Assembly (NCBI GenBank): GCA_001464585.1
Contig: LNFF01000040.1
Span: 71,267 to 135,266 of the forward strand
Reading direction: 5' to 3'
DNA length: 64,000 bases
DNA from: Gammaproteobacteria bacterium Ga0077554
GTDB lineage: Bacteria > Pseudomonadota > Gammaproteobacteria > Ga0077554 > Ga007554
Shown here: piece by piece, positions 7,909 through 19,442 of the stretch
How positions within the stretch are numbered: the stretch's first letter is position 1
Layout of the letters: each line of letters begins with the position of its first letter
Made by a program: the position numbers and the translations under genes
The notes under the pieces: generated by a model
Told to the model about the DNA's origin: nothing
The model's database searches: none
Seen by the model: only the letters and a program-made list of their open reading frames with translations

Positions 7909-10776
7909 TTACCCCGCACGCCGTGGCTTTTCATGAACCACAGGCCTCTCCAGCACCGGCCTTAAAAACCGTCCGGTATGCGAATCAGAATAAGCGGCGA
8001 TATCTTCAGGCGTACCTACCACCAGAACTTCGCCACCCTTGTCACCACCTTCTGGCCCCATGTCAATCACCCAGTCGGCGGTCTTGATGACATCGAGATT
8101 ATGTTCGATGACAACAATAGTATTACCGTGATCACGCAATTGATGCAACACTACCAGCAGTTGTTTGATGTCGTGGAAATGCAGGCCGGTGGTGGGCTCG
8201 TCGAGAATATACAACGTAGTGCCGGATTCACGCTTGGAAAGTTCACGTGACAGCTTGACACGCTGCGCTTCGCCGCCGGATAAGGTGGTGGCATTTTGCC
8301 CCAAGCGTACGTACGACAAACCAACATCCATCAAGGTTTGCAGTTTGCGCGCGATGACCGGCACGGCATTGAAAAACGCCAGCGCGTCTTCAATGGTCAT
8401 ATCCAGCACTTCATGAATATTTTTACCCTTGTAGCGCACCTCCAAAGTTTCACGGTTGTAACGCTTGCCTTTGCAGATGTCGCACGGCACATAAATATCC
8501 GGCAAAAAATGCATTTCGACTTTAATCACGCCATCGCCCTGACACGCTTCACAACGCCCACCCTTGACGTTAAAGCTGAAACGGCCGGGGTTATAGCCGC
8601 GCGTGCGCGCCTCTTGCGTGCCGGAAAATAATTCGCGGATTGGTGTGAACAAGCCAGTGTAAGTGGCCGGATTGGAACGCGGTGTACGGCCGATCGGGCT
8701 TTGGTCGATGTTCACTACTTTTTCGAATTGCTCAAGACCGATGATCTCGGCGCACGGTGCAGGCTCGTCACTGCTACCGTACAGCGTACGCGCGGCTTGA
8801 CGATACAGCGTGTCGTTAATCAAGGTGGATTTACCGGAGCCGGACACGCCCGTCACACAGGTCATGAGTCCCACTGGAATATCGACATTCACGCCCTTTA
8901 AATTGTGGCCACTGGCGCCGCGCAGACGTAACTGACGCGCCGGGTTGGAGGGTACGCGCACCGCAGGCACGTCGATTTCACGATAGCCTGCCAGGTATTG
9001 CCCGGTGAGCGATGCGGGATTGGCGATGATTTCATGCGGTGTACCCTGCGCGACGATGTGGCCGCCATGCACGCCCGCGCCGGGGCCGATATCCACCACA
9101 TAATCGGCGAGACGAATTGCATCTTCATCATGCTCGACGACGATCACAGTGTTCCCGAGGTCGCGCAGATACAACAAAGTTTTGAGCAGGCGTTCGTTGT
9201 CGCGCTGATGCAGGCCTATCGACGGTTCGTCGAGCACATACATGACGCCCACCAGTCCCGCGCCGATTTGGCTGGCAAGCCGAATGCGCTGCGCTTCACC
9301 GCCGGAAAGAGTGTCGGCGCTGCGCTCCAGCGTTAAATAATCCAGGCCGACATTAATCAGGAAATCGAGCCGTTGGCCCACCTCTTTGACGATCTTGGCC
9401 GCGATTTCACCGCGCCAGCCGGGCAACACCAGATGCGTGAAAAATTCATACGCCCGACCCACTGGCATCTTCACCGTCTCCGGCAAGGTCTTGCCCGCCA
9501 CAAACACATGGCGCGCCTCGCGGCGCAAACGTGTACCTTTGCAGTCGGGGCAAGGCTGGGTGCTTAAATATTTAGCCAGTTCTTCACGCACCGCGCCCGA
9601 TTCGGTTTCGCGGTAACGGCGCTGCATATTATTGATGACGCCTTCAAACGCATGACGGCGCCTGGCGGCCACGCCACGTTCATTGAGGTAGGAAAATTCA
9701 ATCTCTTCTTCGCCGCTGCCAAACAGCACCAGGTCTTGCAGTTTTTTCGGCAGTTCCTGAAACGCTGTATCAATATCAAATTGATAATGCCCGGCAAGCG
9801 CGTTGATCAACTGAAAATAATAGGCATTTCTGCGATCCCAGCCGCGCACCGCACCACCCGCCAGACTTAACTCGGGATGCGCCACCACCCGCGCCGGATC
9901 GAAAAATTGTTTGACGCCCAAACCATCGCAGGTCTGGCACGCCCCGGCAGGATTGTTGAATGAAAACATGCGCGGCTCAAGCTCAGTGATGCTGTAACCG
10001 CATTGCGGGCAGGCAAACTTGGCGGAAAACACCACGTCGGGCGAGCCATTATCCATAGTGGCATCCATAAACGCCACCCGCGCCAGTCCCTCCGACAGGC
10101 GCAACGCGGTTTCGAACGATTCGGCCAAACGCTGCTGCATCTCAGGCCGCACCTTGAAGCGGTCAATCACCACCTCAATGGTGTGCTTCTTGCGCAGGTC
10201 CAGTTTGGGCGCCTGATCCAGCTCCACCACCGCGCCATTGATGCGCGCCCGCACATAACCCTGCGCACGCAATCCTTCCAGCACATCAACATGCTCACCC
10301 TTGCGTCCGTCCACTACCGGCGCCAGCAGCATGAGGCGTGTGTCCTCAGGCATCGCCAGCACATGGTCAACCATCTGGCTGACCGTCTGGGCGTCCAGCA
10401 CCACGTCATGATCCGGACAGCGCGGTTCACCCGCGCGCGCAAACAGCAGGCGCAGATAATCATAAATTTCCGTTACGGTGCCAACGGTGGAGCGCGGGTT
10501 GTGCGACGTTGACTTTTGTTCGATGGAGATCGCCGGAGATAGCCCCTCAATATGATCAACATCGGGCTTTTCCATCACCGACAAAAACTGCCGCGCATAG
10601 CTCGACAGCGACTCCACGTAGCGCCGCTGGCCTTCCGCATAAATAGTATCAAAGGCCAGCGAAGACTTGCCGGAACCCGACAGGCCGGTAATCACAATCA
10701 ATTTGCCACGCGGCAGGTCAACATCAATGTTTTTCAGATTGTGGGTGCGTGCGCCGCGAATGCGGATCATATCCAT
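7909..10776 (-). CDS. uvrA: UvrABC excinuclease subunit A
   Basis: A 955-residue protein of full family length. It has two ABC ATPase modules ([16 protein letters not shown] near residue 31 and [16 protein letters not shown] near residue 650), signatures [14 protein letters not shown] and [14 protein letters not shown], and two zinc sites (CPQCGY...CQTC near 255 and CEACQGDG...CDICKGKRY near 745). UvrA recognises bulky DNA lesions and loads UvrB in nucleotide excision repair. It is divergent from the MFS transporter gene, and the order uvrA-MFS-ssb is conserved in Pseudomonas. No LexA box was recognised in the 87-bp gap. Confidence 0.98.
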   Translation of the reverse strand: MDMIRIRGARTHNLKNIDVDLPRGKLIVITGLSGSGKSSLAFDTIYAEGQRRYVESLSSYARQFLSVMEKPDVDHIEGLSPAISIEQKSTSHNPRSTVGTVTEIYDYLRLLFARAGEPRCPDHDVVLDAQTVSQMVDHVLAMPEDTRLMLLAPVVDGRKGEHVDVLEGLRAQGYVRARINGAVVELDQAPKLDLRKKHTIEVVIDRFKVRPEMQQRLAESFETALRLSEGLARVAFMDATMDNGSPDVVFSAKFACPQCGYSITELEPRMFSFNNPAGACQTCDGLGVKQFFDPARVVAHPELSLAGGAVRGWDRRNAYYFQLINALAGHYQFDIDTAFQELPKKLQDLVLFGSGEEEIEFSYLNERGVAARRRHAFEGVINNMQRRYRETESGAVREELAKYLSTQPCPDCKGTRLRREARHVFVAGKTLPETVKMPVGRAYEFFTHLVLPGWRGEIAAKIVKEVGQRLDFLINVGLDYLTLERSADTLSGGEAQRIRLASQIGAGLVGVMYVLDEPSIGLHQRDNERLLKTLLYLRDLGNTVIVVEHDEDAIRLADYVVDIGPGAGVHGGHIVAQGTPHEIIANPASLTGQYLAGYREIDVPAVRVPSNPARQLRLRGASGHNLKGVNVDIPVGLMTCVTGVSGSGKSTLINDTLYRQAARTLYGSSDEPAPCAEIIGLEQFEKVVNIDQSPIGRTPRSNPATYTGLFTPIRELFSGTQEARTRGYNPGRFSFNVKGGRCEACQGDGVIKVEMHFLPDIYVPCDICKGKRYNRETLEVRYKGKNIHEVLDMTIEDALAFFNAVPVIARKLQTLMDVGLSYVRLGQNATTLSGGEAQRVKLSRELSKRESGTTLYILDEPTTGLHFHDIKQLLVVLHQLRDHGNTIVVIEHNLDVIKTADWVIDMGPEGGDKGGEVLVVGTPEDIAAYSDSHTGRFLRPVLERPVVHEKPRRAG

Positions 10777-10863
10777 GCTGATTTCCTAGGGCTTGAGTAA
10801 CCTGCTAATATACGCCTTTTCAGCCTCTTTAGCCAAAACTCCAAACTCCATTCAGGACACCTC

Positions 10864-12276
10864 GTGCGTAAATCAGCCAGCTCATCCACCCCCCACTCCG
10901 GCATGAATTCAGGCGAACGCACCGCCGCACTGTCACTTTCCAGCATTTACGCGCTGCGCATGATGGGACTGTTCATGATTCTGCCGGTGTTTTCGCTCTA
11001 CGCCCACGATCATCTGGCGGGTGCCACGCCATTGCTGATCGGACTGGCGATTGGCATTTATGGGCTGGCCAATGCCGTATTCCAGATCCCGTTTGGCATG
11101 CTGTCCGACCGCTTTGGCCGCAAACCGATTATCGCCTTTGGCCTGTTGCTGTTTGCCGTCGGCAGCGTGGTGGCGGCGCTGTCGGACACCATCACTGGCG
11201 TGATTATTGGCCGCGCCATTCAAGGCAGCGGCGCGATTGCCGCCGCCGTGATGGCGCTGGCCGCCGACCTGACCCGCGAGGAACACCGCCTGAAAATCAT
11301 GGCCATGATCGGCATGACTATCGGCCTGTCGTTTTCCAGCTCGCTGGTGCTGGGGCCGCTGCTGAATGGCTGGATCGGCGTGTCCGGCATCTTCTGGCTC
11401 ACCGCCGTGCTGGCGCTGGCAGGCATCGGCGTGCTGCATTTATGGGTGCCACAGCCCGTCGCCAGCACTTTTCACCGCGACGCCGAAGCCGTGCCTTCGC
11501 AGCTCACAGACATCCTCAAAGACACGCAGTTGCTGCGCCTTAACTTCGGCATCTTTGCCCTGCACATGATCCTCACCGCCAGCTTCGTGGTGGTGCCTGT
11601 AGCGCTGCGCGACCACGCGGGTCTGATAGGTAGCCAGCACTGGATAGTATATCTGGGCGTGCAACTGATCTCGATGGCGGTGATGATTCCGTTCATCATC
11701 TACGCCGAAAAGCACCGCCACATGAAGCAGGTATTCTTTGGTTGCGTGGTTGCCATTGCCGTGGCGCAGGCCGGGCTCGGTTTCGCACACGCCTCAACCG
11801 TGGCTATCTCATTGTCATTATTGCTGTTTTTCATCGCCTTTAACGTATTGGAAGCCACCCTGCCATCGCTGATCGCCAAAACCGCGCCCTCCGAGAAAAA
11901 AGGCACGGCGATGGGCATTTATTCCACCACCCAATTCCTCGGCGCTTTCACCGGCGGCATTATGGGTGGCTGGCTGTATGGCGCCGTCGGCGTAGGCGCC
12001 GTGTTTGCCCTGTGCGCCGGCGTAGCCGCCGTGTGGGCGGTGATCGCCGCCAGCATGCGCGAGCCGCGCTATCTGAGCAATCACCTGCTCAAAGTCAGCC
12101 CGGCCGATGCCCAGCTTAGCCCGGAACAAGCCCAAACACTCGCCCAACGCCTGCGCCAGGTGCGCGGCGTAGCCGAAGCCACGGTGATTGCGGAAGATGG
12201 CATCGCCTACCTCAAGGTGGATACCGAGGCGCTGGACAATGACGCGCTGAGTGAATTTTCAGTCGTAAAGGCGTAA
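10864..12276 (+). CDS. MFS transporter with C-terminal YAM-like domain (YajR type)
   Basis: A 470-residue major facilitator with 12 predicted membrane helices over residues about 20-395. The conserved loop 2-3 motif GMLSDRFGRKPII is present. A cytoplasmic tail of about 70 residues (LSPEQAQTLAQRLRQVRGVAEATVIAEDGIAYLKVD) looks like the ferredoxin-like YAM domain of E. coli YajR. A GTG start at 10864 with AGGACA upstream is preferred; ATG at 10903 is an alternative. The transported substrate is unknown. Confidence 0.88.
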   Translation: MRKSASSSTPHSGMNSGERTAALSLSSIYALRMMGLFMILPVFSLYAHDHLAGATPLLIGLAIGIYGLANAVFQIPFGMLSDRFGRKPIIAFGLLLFAVGSVVAALSDTITGVIIGRAIQGSGAIAAAVMALAADLTREEHRLKIMAMIGMTIGLSFSSSLVLGPLLNGWIGVSGIFWLTAVLALAGIGVLHLWVPQPVASTFHRDAEAVPSQLTDILKDTQLLRLNFGIFALHMILTASFVVVPVALRDHAGLIGSQHWIVYLGVQLISMAVMIPFIIYAEKHRHMKQVFFGCVVAIAVAQAGLGFAHASTVAISLSLLLFFIAFNVLEATLPSLIAKTAPSEKKGTAMGIYSTTQFLGAFTGGIMGGWLYGAVGVGAVFALCAGVAAVWAVIAASMREPRYLSNHLLKVSPADAQLSPEQAQTLAQRLRQVRGVAEATVIAEDGIAYLKVDTEALDNDALSEFSVVKA

Positions 12277-12283
12277 GATAAAT

Positions 12284-12316
12284 AGAAATCCCTGCGGCAA
12301 GCTGCGGGGTATTTCT
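12284..12316 (+). terminator. Hairpin after the MFS gene
   Basis: AGAAATCCCTGC and GCGGGGTATTTCT form an imperfect stem just after the MFS stop. It lacks a long T tract, so termination efficiency is uncertain. The dispersed repeat at 12319 starts directly behind it. Confidence 0.45.
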
Positions 12317-12318
12317 AT

Positions 12319-12445
12319 GTCATTCCGAGCACAGCGAGGAATCCTTGTCTCGAATCTCGAACAAAGGTGAGAGAACTTTGAGAGATCTTATAAAGATCCC
12401 TCACTAGCGTTCGGGATGACAGTTATTCTTTACGTTCGGGATGAC
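12319..12445. repeat. Intergenic repeat, GTCATTTCGA family (long form)
   Basis: It starts GTCATTCCGAGCACAGCGAGGAATCC and contains the same GAGAACTTTGAGAGATCT and CCCTCACT interior as the copy at 1149-1300. It ends with two TCGGGATGAC ends. The two long copies are nearly identical although 11 kb apart. It lies upstream of ssb. Confidence 0.85.
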
Positions 12446-12547
12446 AATAAACGCAGTAAGCTGAGAGGAGAGCGTAGCGAGGGGTCCAAACCCGAAGAGA
12501 TTAAAGTCTCCCGTTATTTTAGATCAACATTCATATAGAGGCTCATT

Positions 12548-13030
12548 ATGGCAAGAGGCGTAAACAAAGTTATTCTGATCGGCAATCTCGGCAAAGACCC
12601 CGAGGTGCGTTACATGCCCAGCGGCGGCGCCGTCGCCAACATCACTGTCGCCACCACTGACTCGTGGAAAGACAAACAAACCGGTGAAAAAAAAGAAACC
12701 ACCGAGTGGCACAGCGTGGTGTTCTTTAATCGCCTCGCGGAAATTGCTGGCGAGTACTTGAAGAAAGGCTCCAAAGTCTATATTGAAGGCTCGCTGAAAA
12801 CTGAAAAGTATCAGGACAAAGCCACCGGCGCAGACCGCTACAGCACCAAGATTATCGCCAATGAAATGCAAATGCTGGATGGCAAAGGCGGTAGCGCCGA
12901 TTACGCAGCCGCACAAGGAAGTTCAGCAGCACCCAGCGGCGGCTCCCAGCAACGCTCCAGCGAAAACCGGAGCAGCCCGGCAGTGCAGGACAATAAGTTT
13001 GAGGACTTTGACGACGACATTCCGTTTTAG
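12548..13030 (+). CDS. ssb: Single-stranded DNA-binding protein
   Basis: A 160-residue SSB with an N-terminal OB fold ([49 protein letters not shown]), a Gly/Ser/Gln-rich linker from about residue 112, and the acidic protein-interaction tip DFDDDIPF. It coats single-stranded DNA and recruits replication and repair partners through the tip. It is followed by a clear Rho-independent terminator. Confidence 0.97.
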   Translation: MARGVNKVILIGNLGKDPEVRYMPSGGAVANITVATTDSWKDKQTGEKKETTEWHSVVFFNRLAEIAGEYLKKGSKVYIEGSLKTEKYQDKATGADRYSTKIIANEMQMLDGKGGSADYAAAQGSSAAPSGGSQQRSSENRSSPAVQDNKFEDFDDDIPF

Positions 13031-13059
13031 GGATTACCTGGAATAGATATGTAAACATT

Positions 13060-13092
13060 AACCCAGCAGGCTATTTGTCTGTTGGGTTTTTT
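13060..13092 (+). terminator. Rho-independent terminator of ssb
   Basis: ACCCAGCAG (13061-13069) pairs with CTGTTGGGT (13079-13087), with one G-T pair, and is followed by a T-rich tract. Confidence 0.85.
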
Positions 13093-13456
13093 ATTGTTTA
13101 CATTATTAACGGGACTTTTCAAGGTTGTTCTGTTTACTTACAGCGAGAGCATCTTTCCCGCCGGGGCATCGCAGCCGTCTGCCGCGACCACGTTAACTTC
13201 ATCGCCCGTCCGGCGACACCCAGCCGCACTTCACCACGATTTAGCCGGTTTGTCTCGACCCTTACTAACGACATCGCCCGGGTCTTTGCCCAGATTAACT
13301 ATCAACGAACGCAATGCCAGAGCTTGAAAATCGGCAAACGCGCCGCAACTAATTATAGGTGGTGTTCAGCCGCATCCGAGGGCAAACTTTCAGCCACTTT
13401 TTTAGGCGAAAGCAGGTCACGTCGCCGCGAATCTACGTAAGTAACGAGACGTGCAT
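13093..13456. other. Gap at the left edge of the GC-rich block
   Basis: About 360 bp without a gene that I recognise. The first part is AT-rich like the ssb side; from about 13150 the composition turns GC-rich. I saw no integrase, tRNA or clear inverted repeat, so this is simply the left boundary of the ligase-cluster block. Confidence 0.5.
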
Positions 13457-14590
13457 ATGAAATATTCTGGCGATCTGGTGGTCGCACACCCATCTGGGCT
13501 CTACTGTCCGCCGGGCAATTTTTTCATCGATCCGTGGCGCCCGGTGGATCGCGCGGTCATTACGCATGGCCACGGCGATCATGCGCGGCGAGGGCATGGT
13601 GCTTATCTCGCGCATGTCCAAAGTGCGCGTGTGTTGCGCACGCGGCTTGGCGCCGACATCGACCTGCAGACGCTGGCGTACGGCGAAACGGTAATGCTTA
13701 ACGGTGTGCGCGTGTCGCTGCATCCTGCTGGGCACGTGCTCGGCTCGGCGCAGGTGCGCATCGAATACGGCGGGCAGGTGTGGGTTGCGTCGGGCGATTA
13801 CAAACTGCAGCACGACGGGACGTGTACGCCGTTCGAGCCAGTGCGTTGCGACGTTTTCATCACCGAGTCGACATTTGCATTGCCGATTTATCGGTGGCCG
13901 ACGCAGCACGAATTGTTCGCCGACATCAACGCGTGGTGGAGCCGCAACGCTGAAGCGGGGCAGACCAGCGTGTTGTTCGCCTACGCGTTCGGCAAAGCGC
14001 AGCGACTGTTGCACGGCGTCGACGCCAGCATCGGGCCGATCATATGCCACGGTGCGGTCGAGCCGTTGAATGAGGCCTACCGCGCCGAAGGTATCACGTT
14101 GCCGCCGACGTTGCGGGTCACGGATGCGGCGGTCACGAAAGACACGTTGAAACGCGCGCTGATCGTCGCGCCGCCGTCGGCTGCGGGTTCGCTGTGGATG
14201 CGGCGTTTTGGCGACTATCGTGATGGCTTCGCCAGTGGCTGGATGCAGGTGCGCGGCTCGCGGCGTCGGCGCGGTGTCGACCGCGGCTTCGTCGTCAGCG
14301 ATCACGCTGACTGGCCGGGTCTGCAAGCCGCGATCACCGCGTCCGGCGCCGAGCGCATCATCGTCACACACGGCAGCGTGCCGGTGATGGTTCGCTGGCT
14401 CAACGAACACGGCTGGAACGGGCAAAGTTTCAGCACCGAATACGGAGATGAAGAAGGGGTCGACGCAGCGGCAGCCGAGGCCGATCTTGCGGATCAGAAA
14501 CAAGACAACACGAACGCTTCCGACGCAATCGTGCCGCAGGACGCGCTCGACGACAACGCGTCGACATCCGCCGACGGCGAGCGCCAATGA
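13457..14590 (+). CDS. DNA ligase-associated exonuclease (metallo-beta-lactamase fold)
   Basis: A 377-residue protein of the MBL/beta-CASP type found beside bacterial ATP-dependent ligases. The metal motif THGHGDHARRGHG (HxHxDH) is near residue 37, with further metal-site candidates at LHPAGHVLGSAQ and VSDHADWPG. A GTG at 13451 is an alternative start. The tail beyond about residue 335 is acidic and rich in Asp/Ala. Related nucleases of the Pseudomonas putida cluster act on DNA ends. The stop overlaps the ligase start (ATGA). Confidence 0.9.
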   Translation: MKYSGDLVVAHPSGLYCPPGNFFIDPWRPVDRAVITHGHGDHARRGHGAYLAHVQSARVLRTRLGADIDLQTLAYGETVMLNGVRVSLHPAGHVLGSAQVRIEYGGQVWVASGDYKLQHDGTCTPFEPVRCDVFITESTFALPIYRWPTQHELFADINAWWSRNAEAGQTSVLFAYAFGKAQRLLHGVDASIGPIICHGAVEPLNEAYRAEGITLPPTLRVTDAAVTKDTLKRALIVAPPSAAGSLWMRRFGDYRDGFASGWMQVRGSRRRRGVDRGFVVSDHADWPGLQAAITASGAERIIVTHGSVPVMVRWLNEHGWNGQSFSTEYGDEEGVDAAAAEADLADQKQDNTNASDAIVPQDALDDNASTSADGERQ

Positions 14591-16389
14591 AGACTTTCGC
14601 CGCGCTGTATCGCGCGCTCGATTCCAGCACGTCGAACCGCGCCAAGCTCGACGCGATGCAGGCTTATCTTCGCGCAGCGGCGCCGGAAGACGCGGCGTGG
14701 GCGGTGTACTTCCTCGCTGGCGGAAAACCCCGCCAGCTCGTTCCCACGAGAACGCTGCGCGAGCTGACGCGCGAGGTCGCGGACTTACCCGAGTGGCTGT
14801 TCGACGAGTGCTATCACGCCGTCGGCGACCTCGCCGAGACGATCAGTTTGTTGCTGCCCGACACCGATGCGGCGGTCGAGCGCAGCCTGGCAGTGTGGAT
14901 GAGCGACGAGCTGCTGCCGCTGCGCGGCCAGCCGCCCGACATCATCCGCGAACGGCTACTGCGGCAATGGCGCGAACTTGCTCCCGACGAACGGCTGCCG
15001 TATTTGAAACTGATGACCGGATCGCTGCGCGTCGGCGTGTCGAAACTCCAGGTCACGCAGGCGCTTGCCGCGGTCGCCGACGTCGACGCCAAGGAAGTGG
15101 CGCAGCGCCTGATGGGGTATACGCAGATCAGCGCGCGGCCGAGCGCCGCCGATTACGCGGCGCTGATTTCGCCGTTGGCGACGGGCGGCCTGCTGCGCGA
15201 CGCGCGCGGCGGCCAGCCGTATCCGTTTTTCCTCGCACATCCGTTCAACGCGCCGCTCGCGCATTTCGATGCGTTGCTCGGCGCGCCCAACGACTGGCAG
15301 ATCGAGTGGAAATGGGACGGCATCCGCGCGCAACTGGTGCGTCGCGACGACGGCGTATGGATTTGGACCCGCGGCGAAGAACTGGCGACCGAGCGCTTTC
15401 CCGAGCTCGAAGCAATGGGACAGTCGCTGCCCGCGGGCACCGTGCTCGACGGCGAGATTCTGGTCTGGATCGCGTCCGGCTCTGCGAACCAAGTCACGGC
15501 CAATAAAGATACAGCGAACAACGAGGTGGCCCACAACGGCGCGACAATGCTCGATGCAACCAGCGCGTTGAATGCAGCCGACAGATCGCTCGCTGGCGAC
15601 GCGGCATTGGCAGTGCTCGAAGGCGTGCAGCCGTTCGCGGCGTTGCAAAAACGCATCAGTCGCAAAACGCTGGGACCGAAAATCCTGCGCGAACAGCCGG
15701 TGGTGATGATGGCGTACGACGTGCTGGAAGCCGACGGCATCGACGTGCGGAACGAATCGCAGCAGCGTCGGCGCGAACGCCTCGAGGCGCTGGTCGCCGC
15801 GCATCCGCATCCCGCGTTGCATCTGAGTCCGCTGGTCCGGGGCGACGACTGGATCGCGCTGGCCCGCACGCGCGAAGCGGCGCGGCGTATGGGCACTGAA
15901 GGCTTCATGCTAAAGCGGCGCGATGCAACGTACGGCGTCGGCCGAACCAAGGCCGAGGGTCTGTGGTGGAAATGGAAAATCGACCCGTTGAGCGTCGACG
16001 CCGCGTTGATTTACGCGCAGCGCGGCCACGGTCGACGCGCGACGCTGTACAGCGACTATACCTTCGCAGTATGGAGCGGTCCGCCCGACGATGCCGGTCG
16101 CACGCTGGTGCCATTCGCGAAGGCGTATTCCGGGCTGACCGACGACGAGATGCGGCAAGTTGATGGCATCGTACGCAAAACCATCCGCGAGAGTTTCGGG
16201 CCGGTGCGCAGCGTCGAGCCGACGATGGTGTTCGAACTCGGCTTCGAAGGCATCGCCCGCAGCCCGAGGCACAAAAGCGGCATCGCGGTGCGTTTTCCGC
16301 GCATCTTGCGCTGGCGCACCGACAAGCCGGTCGCCGAGGCCGACACGCTCGATACCTTATTGACTCTGCTGCCCGAGGCCAACACCTGA
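14587..16389 (+). CDS. ATP-dependent DNA ligase (ligase/exonuclease/helicase cluster type)
   Basis: A 600-residue ligase with an N-terminal DNA-binding domain (1-200), a nucleotidyltransferase core with motif [12 protein letters not shown] (adenylated Lys242), motif III region VLDGEILVW, motif [18 protein letters not shown], motif [11 protein letters not shown], and a C-terminal OB domain. A segment of about 45 residues (about 297-343, Asn/Ala/Thr-rich) between LDGEILVW and [10 protein letters not shown] is not present in relatives I remember. It seals nicks with ATP, probably in repair together with its neighbours. It is translationally coupled on both sides. Confidence 0.93.
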   Translation: MKTFAALYRALDSSTSNRAKLDAMQAYLRAAAPEDAAWAVYFLAGGKPRQLVPTRTLRELTREVADLPEWLFDECYHAVGDLAETISLLLPDTDAAVERSLAVWMSDELLPLRGQPPDIIRERLLRQWRELAPDERLPYLKLMTGSLRVGVSKLQVTQALAAVADVDAKEVAQRLMGYTQISARPSAADYAALISPLATGGLLRDARGGQPYPFFLAHPFNAPLAHFDALLGAPNDWQIEWKWDGIRAQLVRRDDGVWIWTRGEELATERFPELEAMGQSLPAGTVLDGEILVWIASGSANQVTANKDTANNEVAHNGATMLDATSALNAADRSLAGDAALAVLEGVQPFAALQKRISRKTLGPKILREQPVVMMAYDVLEADGIDVRNESQQRRRERLEALVAAHPHPALHLSPLVRGDDWIALARTREAARRMGTEGFMLKRRDATYGVGRTKAEGLWWKWKIDPLSVDAALIYAQRGHGRRATLYSDYTFAVWSGPPDDAGRTLVPFAKAYSGLTDDEMRQVDGIVRKTIRESFGPVRSVEPTMVFELGFEGIARSPRHKSGIAVRFPRILRWRTDKPVAEADTLDTLLTLLPEANT

Positions 16390-19300
16390 TGCCGCGCGCG
16401 AAACGCAGCGAGGTCGACAGCGCGAGCGTTGTCTCTGCACCCGCGGGGCCGACGAAGAAGCCCCGTGCAAAACGCTCGCCCGACTCCCCCGGCGCAGCCT
16501 GGCTGAAATCGCGTGGCCACGAACCCTTCGATTTTCAGCGCGCGGTGTGGCAGGCGATGGCCGAGTCCCGTAGCGGGCTGCTGCACGCGACGACCGGCGC
16601 GGGCAAGACCTATGCGGTGTGGCTCGGTGCGCTGCAGGTGCTGGCCGCAGACCCAGTACCGCCGCCACCCGCCCCCGTTCGCGGCAAGGCCAAACGCGCG
16701 GTCGCGGCGCCGCTGACGGTGTTGTGGCTGACGCCGATGCGCGCGCTTGCCGCCGATACGCTGCGCGCGCTGAACGAACCGCTCGCGACGCTGGCGCCGC
16801 ACTGGCGCTGCGCCACACGTACCGGCGACACGTCGCCCAGCGAGCGCGCAGCGCAAACGCGGCGTTTACCGACCGCGCTGATCACGACGCCGGAAAGCCT
16901 GTCGTTGCTGCTGTCGCGAGCCGATGCGCGCGCGGCGCTGTCCAGCGTGCGTCTGGTCGTCGTCGACGAATGGCACGAGCTGATGGGCAACAAGCGCGGC
17001 GTGCAAACGCAGCTCGCGCTCGCCCGGCTCGCGCAGTGGAATCCGCAATTGATGGTGTGGGGGCTGTCGGCGACACTCGGCAACCTCGACGACGCCATCG
17101 ACGCACTGTTACCGCGCGCGCCGATCGCGCCTACGCGTGCCGCGGTTTACTGGCCGACGGTGGCCGCATCGGACGAAGACGCCGTGGTCTCAACGGGCGA
17201 AGGCCCTGGGGACGCGTGCGCGCCGTGGATCGTGCGCGGCCAGATCGACAAGGCGCTGATTATCGACACGCTACTGCCCGCGCGCGCGGAACGTTTCGCG
17301 TGGGCCGGCCACATGGGCCTGCAAATGCTGCCGCAGGTCGCCGCGGCGATTGACGAGCACGCGTCGACACTAGTGTTCACCAACACCCGCTCGCAAGCCG
17401 AACGCTGGTACCGGGCGCTGCTCGACGCACGGCCGGAGTTTGCGGGTCAGCTCGCCATACACCATGGCTCGCTCGACAAGAGTGTGCGCGACTGGGTCGA
17501 AACCAACCTCAAGGCCGGCAAGTTGAAAGCCGTCGTCGCGACCAGCAGCCTCGATCTCGGCGTCGACTTCCTGCCGGTCGAGCGCGTGCTGCAGATCGGA
17601 TCGTGCAAAGGCGTCGCACGGCTGATCCAGCGCGCGGGGCGCAGCGGCCATGCACCCGGTCGCGCGTCGCGCATCTCGCTGGTGCCCACGCACAGTCTCG
17701 AACTCGTCGAGGCCGCGGCCGCGCAGCGCGCAGTCGCGGCGGGCCGCATCGAAGCACGGCAGGTGCCGCGCGCGTCGCTCGACACGCTGGTGCAGCATCT
17801 TGTCACCGTCGCGCTCGGCGGCGGCTTCACGCCCGACGCGCTGTACGACGAGATTCGTCATGCCGCTTCCTACCGCGCGCTCACGCCCGGCGATTGGGCC
17901 TGGTGTCTGGATTTTGTGCGCTTCGGCGGACCGACGCTGACCGAATATCCCGACTTCCGCCGCGTAGTGCCCGACGCCGACGGGGTGTGGCGAGTCGATG
18001 ACGCGCGGCTTGCGCGCAGGCACCGGGCCAACATCGGCACCATCGTCAGCGACGCAATGGTGACGGTGCAATATCTGCGCGGCAGCCGCATCGGCAGCGT
18101 CGAAGAATCCTTTATCGCGCGGCTGCGGCCAGGCGAAGTGTTCACGTTCGGTGGGCGATTGCTGACGCTGGTGCGCGTCGAACAGATGACCGCGTACGTG
18201 CGGCGCGCCGCGTCGGGCACTGCGGCGCTGCCGCGGTGGAACGGCGGCCGCATGCCGTTGACGAGCACGCTCGCCGATGCGATCGTCGAAGAATTTGCCG
18301 CGTTCGACGCAGGCGGGCCGCGCGGCCCCGAAATGCAGGCGGTGGCGTCGCTGCTCGAGATTCAGAAACGCCGCTCGGCGCTGCCGACGCCCGAGATCCT
18401 GCTCGCCGAAACGCTGAAAAACCGCCAGGGCTGGCACCTGTTTCTGTATCCGTTCGCCGGCCGTCAGGTGCATCTCGGTTTGTCAAGTCTGCTCGCGTGG
18501 CGCGCCGGGCAGCACGTGCCGGCGACGTTTTCGCTCGCGGTCAACGATTACGGGCTCGAGATGCTGTCGGCGACGCCGGTCGATTATGCAACGCTGCTGC
18601 CGATGCTCATCGCCGCGCCGACCGAACATGCCGACGATTGCGCGGCAGGCTTGCGGCCCCGGCTACTCGCCGAGGTGCTTGCGAGCCTCAACGCGGGTGA
18701 ACTGGCGCGGCGGCGCTTCCGTGAAATCGCGCGCATCGCCGGACTGATTTTTCAAAGCTATCCCGGCGAGCAGCGCTCGGCGCGTCAGCTACAGGCGTCG
18801 GCGTCGCTGTACTACGAGGTGTTTTTGAAACACGACCCGGCAAATCGTCTGCTCCATCAGGCACAACAGGAACTGCTGCAACAGGAACTCGACATCGAGC
18901 GTCTCGCCACGACGCTAGCCGCGGTGAACGCGCGGCGGCTTAGCCTGCAGCCGCTGGAAAAGCCGTCGCCGCTGGCGTTTCCGCTGATGGTCGAGCGCTT
19001 TCGCGAAACCTTGTCGACCGAATCGCTGGCGAACCGCATCGCGCGCATGGTCACGGAGCTCGAACTTGACGCCGGCGGCGAACTCGTCGGCACCGACCAT
19101 GCGCCGGTCGCGACGCTGGTCGAGGCCGACTACGACGTTGCAGCGACCCTGCAACTGAGTGGCGCGGGTGAGGGTGCTTTCGGACCCCGCAAAGCCGAAT
19201 CCCGGCGCGCGCCGCGCAAAAATGGTCGCCCGCGGGCGAGCCGGGACGATTCCCGCGTCGAGCCCATCGACGGTGTTGACCTCGGAATTGCAGACGGCGT

Positions 19301-19442
19301 CACGGCGACCCGCATGGCGCCGAAACGGCGCGTTCCGAAGCCGAGGCTTGCGCGTCGGCCGCGCGAACGTCCCGCAACGCACGTCGAGATCGATGCGCCC
19401 GGAGACGGCGAAGATGCGCCGGGAGACGGCCAAGATGGATGA
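16389..19442 (+). CDS. Ligase-associated DEXH helicase (Lhr-core type)
   Basis: A 1017-residue superfamily 2 helicase. Walker A is [14 protein letters not shown] (about residue 64), the DEXH box is [15 protein letters not shown], and motif [11 protein letters not shown] and motif [13 protein letters not shown] follow. A WH and beta-barrel region typical of Lhr enzymes occupies the middle. The C-terminal 100 residues are Arg/Pro-rich and low complexity, which makes the protein longer than the usual 800-900 residues. Its start overlaps the ligase stop (TGATG). By family it is a 3'-5' translocating ATPase that unwinds DNA or RNA:DNA duplexes in repair. Confidence 0.93.
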   Translation: MPRAKRSEVDSASVVSAPAGPTKKPRAKRSPDSPGAAWLKSRGHEPFDFQRAVWQAMAESRSGLLHATTGAGKTYAVWLGALQVLAADPVPPPPAPVRGKAKRAVAAPLTVLWLTPMRALAADTLRALNEPLATLAPHWRCATRTGDTSPSERAAQTRRLPTALITTPESLSLLLSRADARAALSSVRLVVVDEWHELMGNKRGVQTQLALARLAQWNPQLMVWGLSATLGNLDDAIDALLPRAPIAPTRAAVYWPTVAASDEDAVVSTGEGPGDACAPWIVRGQIDKALIIDTLLPARAERFAWAGHMGLQMLPQVAAAIDEHASTLVFTNTRSQAERWYRALLDARPEFAGQLAIHHGSLDKSVRDWVETNLKAGKLKAVVATSSLDLGVDFLPVERVLQIGSCKGVARLIQRAGRSGHAPGRASRISLVPTHSLELVEAAAAQRAVAAGRIEARQVPRASLDTLVQHLVTVALGGGFTPDALYDEIRHAASYRALTPGDWAWCLDFVRFGGPTLTEYPDFRRVVPDADGVWRVDDARLARRHRANIGTIVSDAMVTVQYLRGSRIGSVEESFIARLRPGEVFTFGGRLLTLVRVEQMTAYVRRAASGTAALPRWNGGRMPLTSTLADAIVEEFAAFDAGGPRGPEMQAVASLLEIQKRRSALPTPEILLAETLKNRQGWHLFLYPFAGRQVHLGLSSLLAWRAGQHVPATFSLAVNDYGLEMLSATPVDYATLLPMLIAAPTEHADDCAAGLRPRLLAEVLASLNAGELARRRFREIARIAGLIFQSYPGEQRSARQLQASASLYYEVFLKHDPANRLLHQAQQELLQQELDIERLATTLAAVNARRLSLQPLEKPSPLAFPLMVERFRETLSTESLANRIARMVTELELDAGGELVGTDHAPVATLVEADYDVAATLQLSGAGEGAFGPRKAESRRAPRKNGRPRASRDDSRVEPIDGVDLGIADGVTATRMAPKRRVPKPRLARRPRERPATHVEIDAPGDGEDAPGDGQDG

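Noticed and set aside
10777-10863. LexA box between uvrA and the MFS gene
   Set aside because: No CTGT-N8-ACAG-like sequence was found in the gap.
13433-14587. Long antisense frame over the nuclease gene
   Set aside because: Open only because of high GC; the plus-strand protein has complete metal motifs and the overlap pattern of an operon.
17370-18473. Long antisense frame over the helicase gene
   Set aside because: GC-driven shadow; no domain, and the helicase motifs lie on the plus strand.
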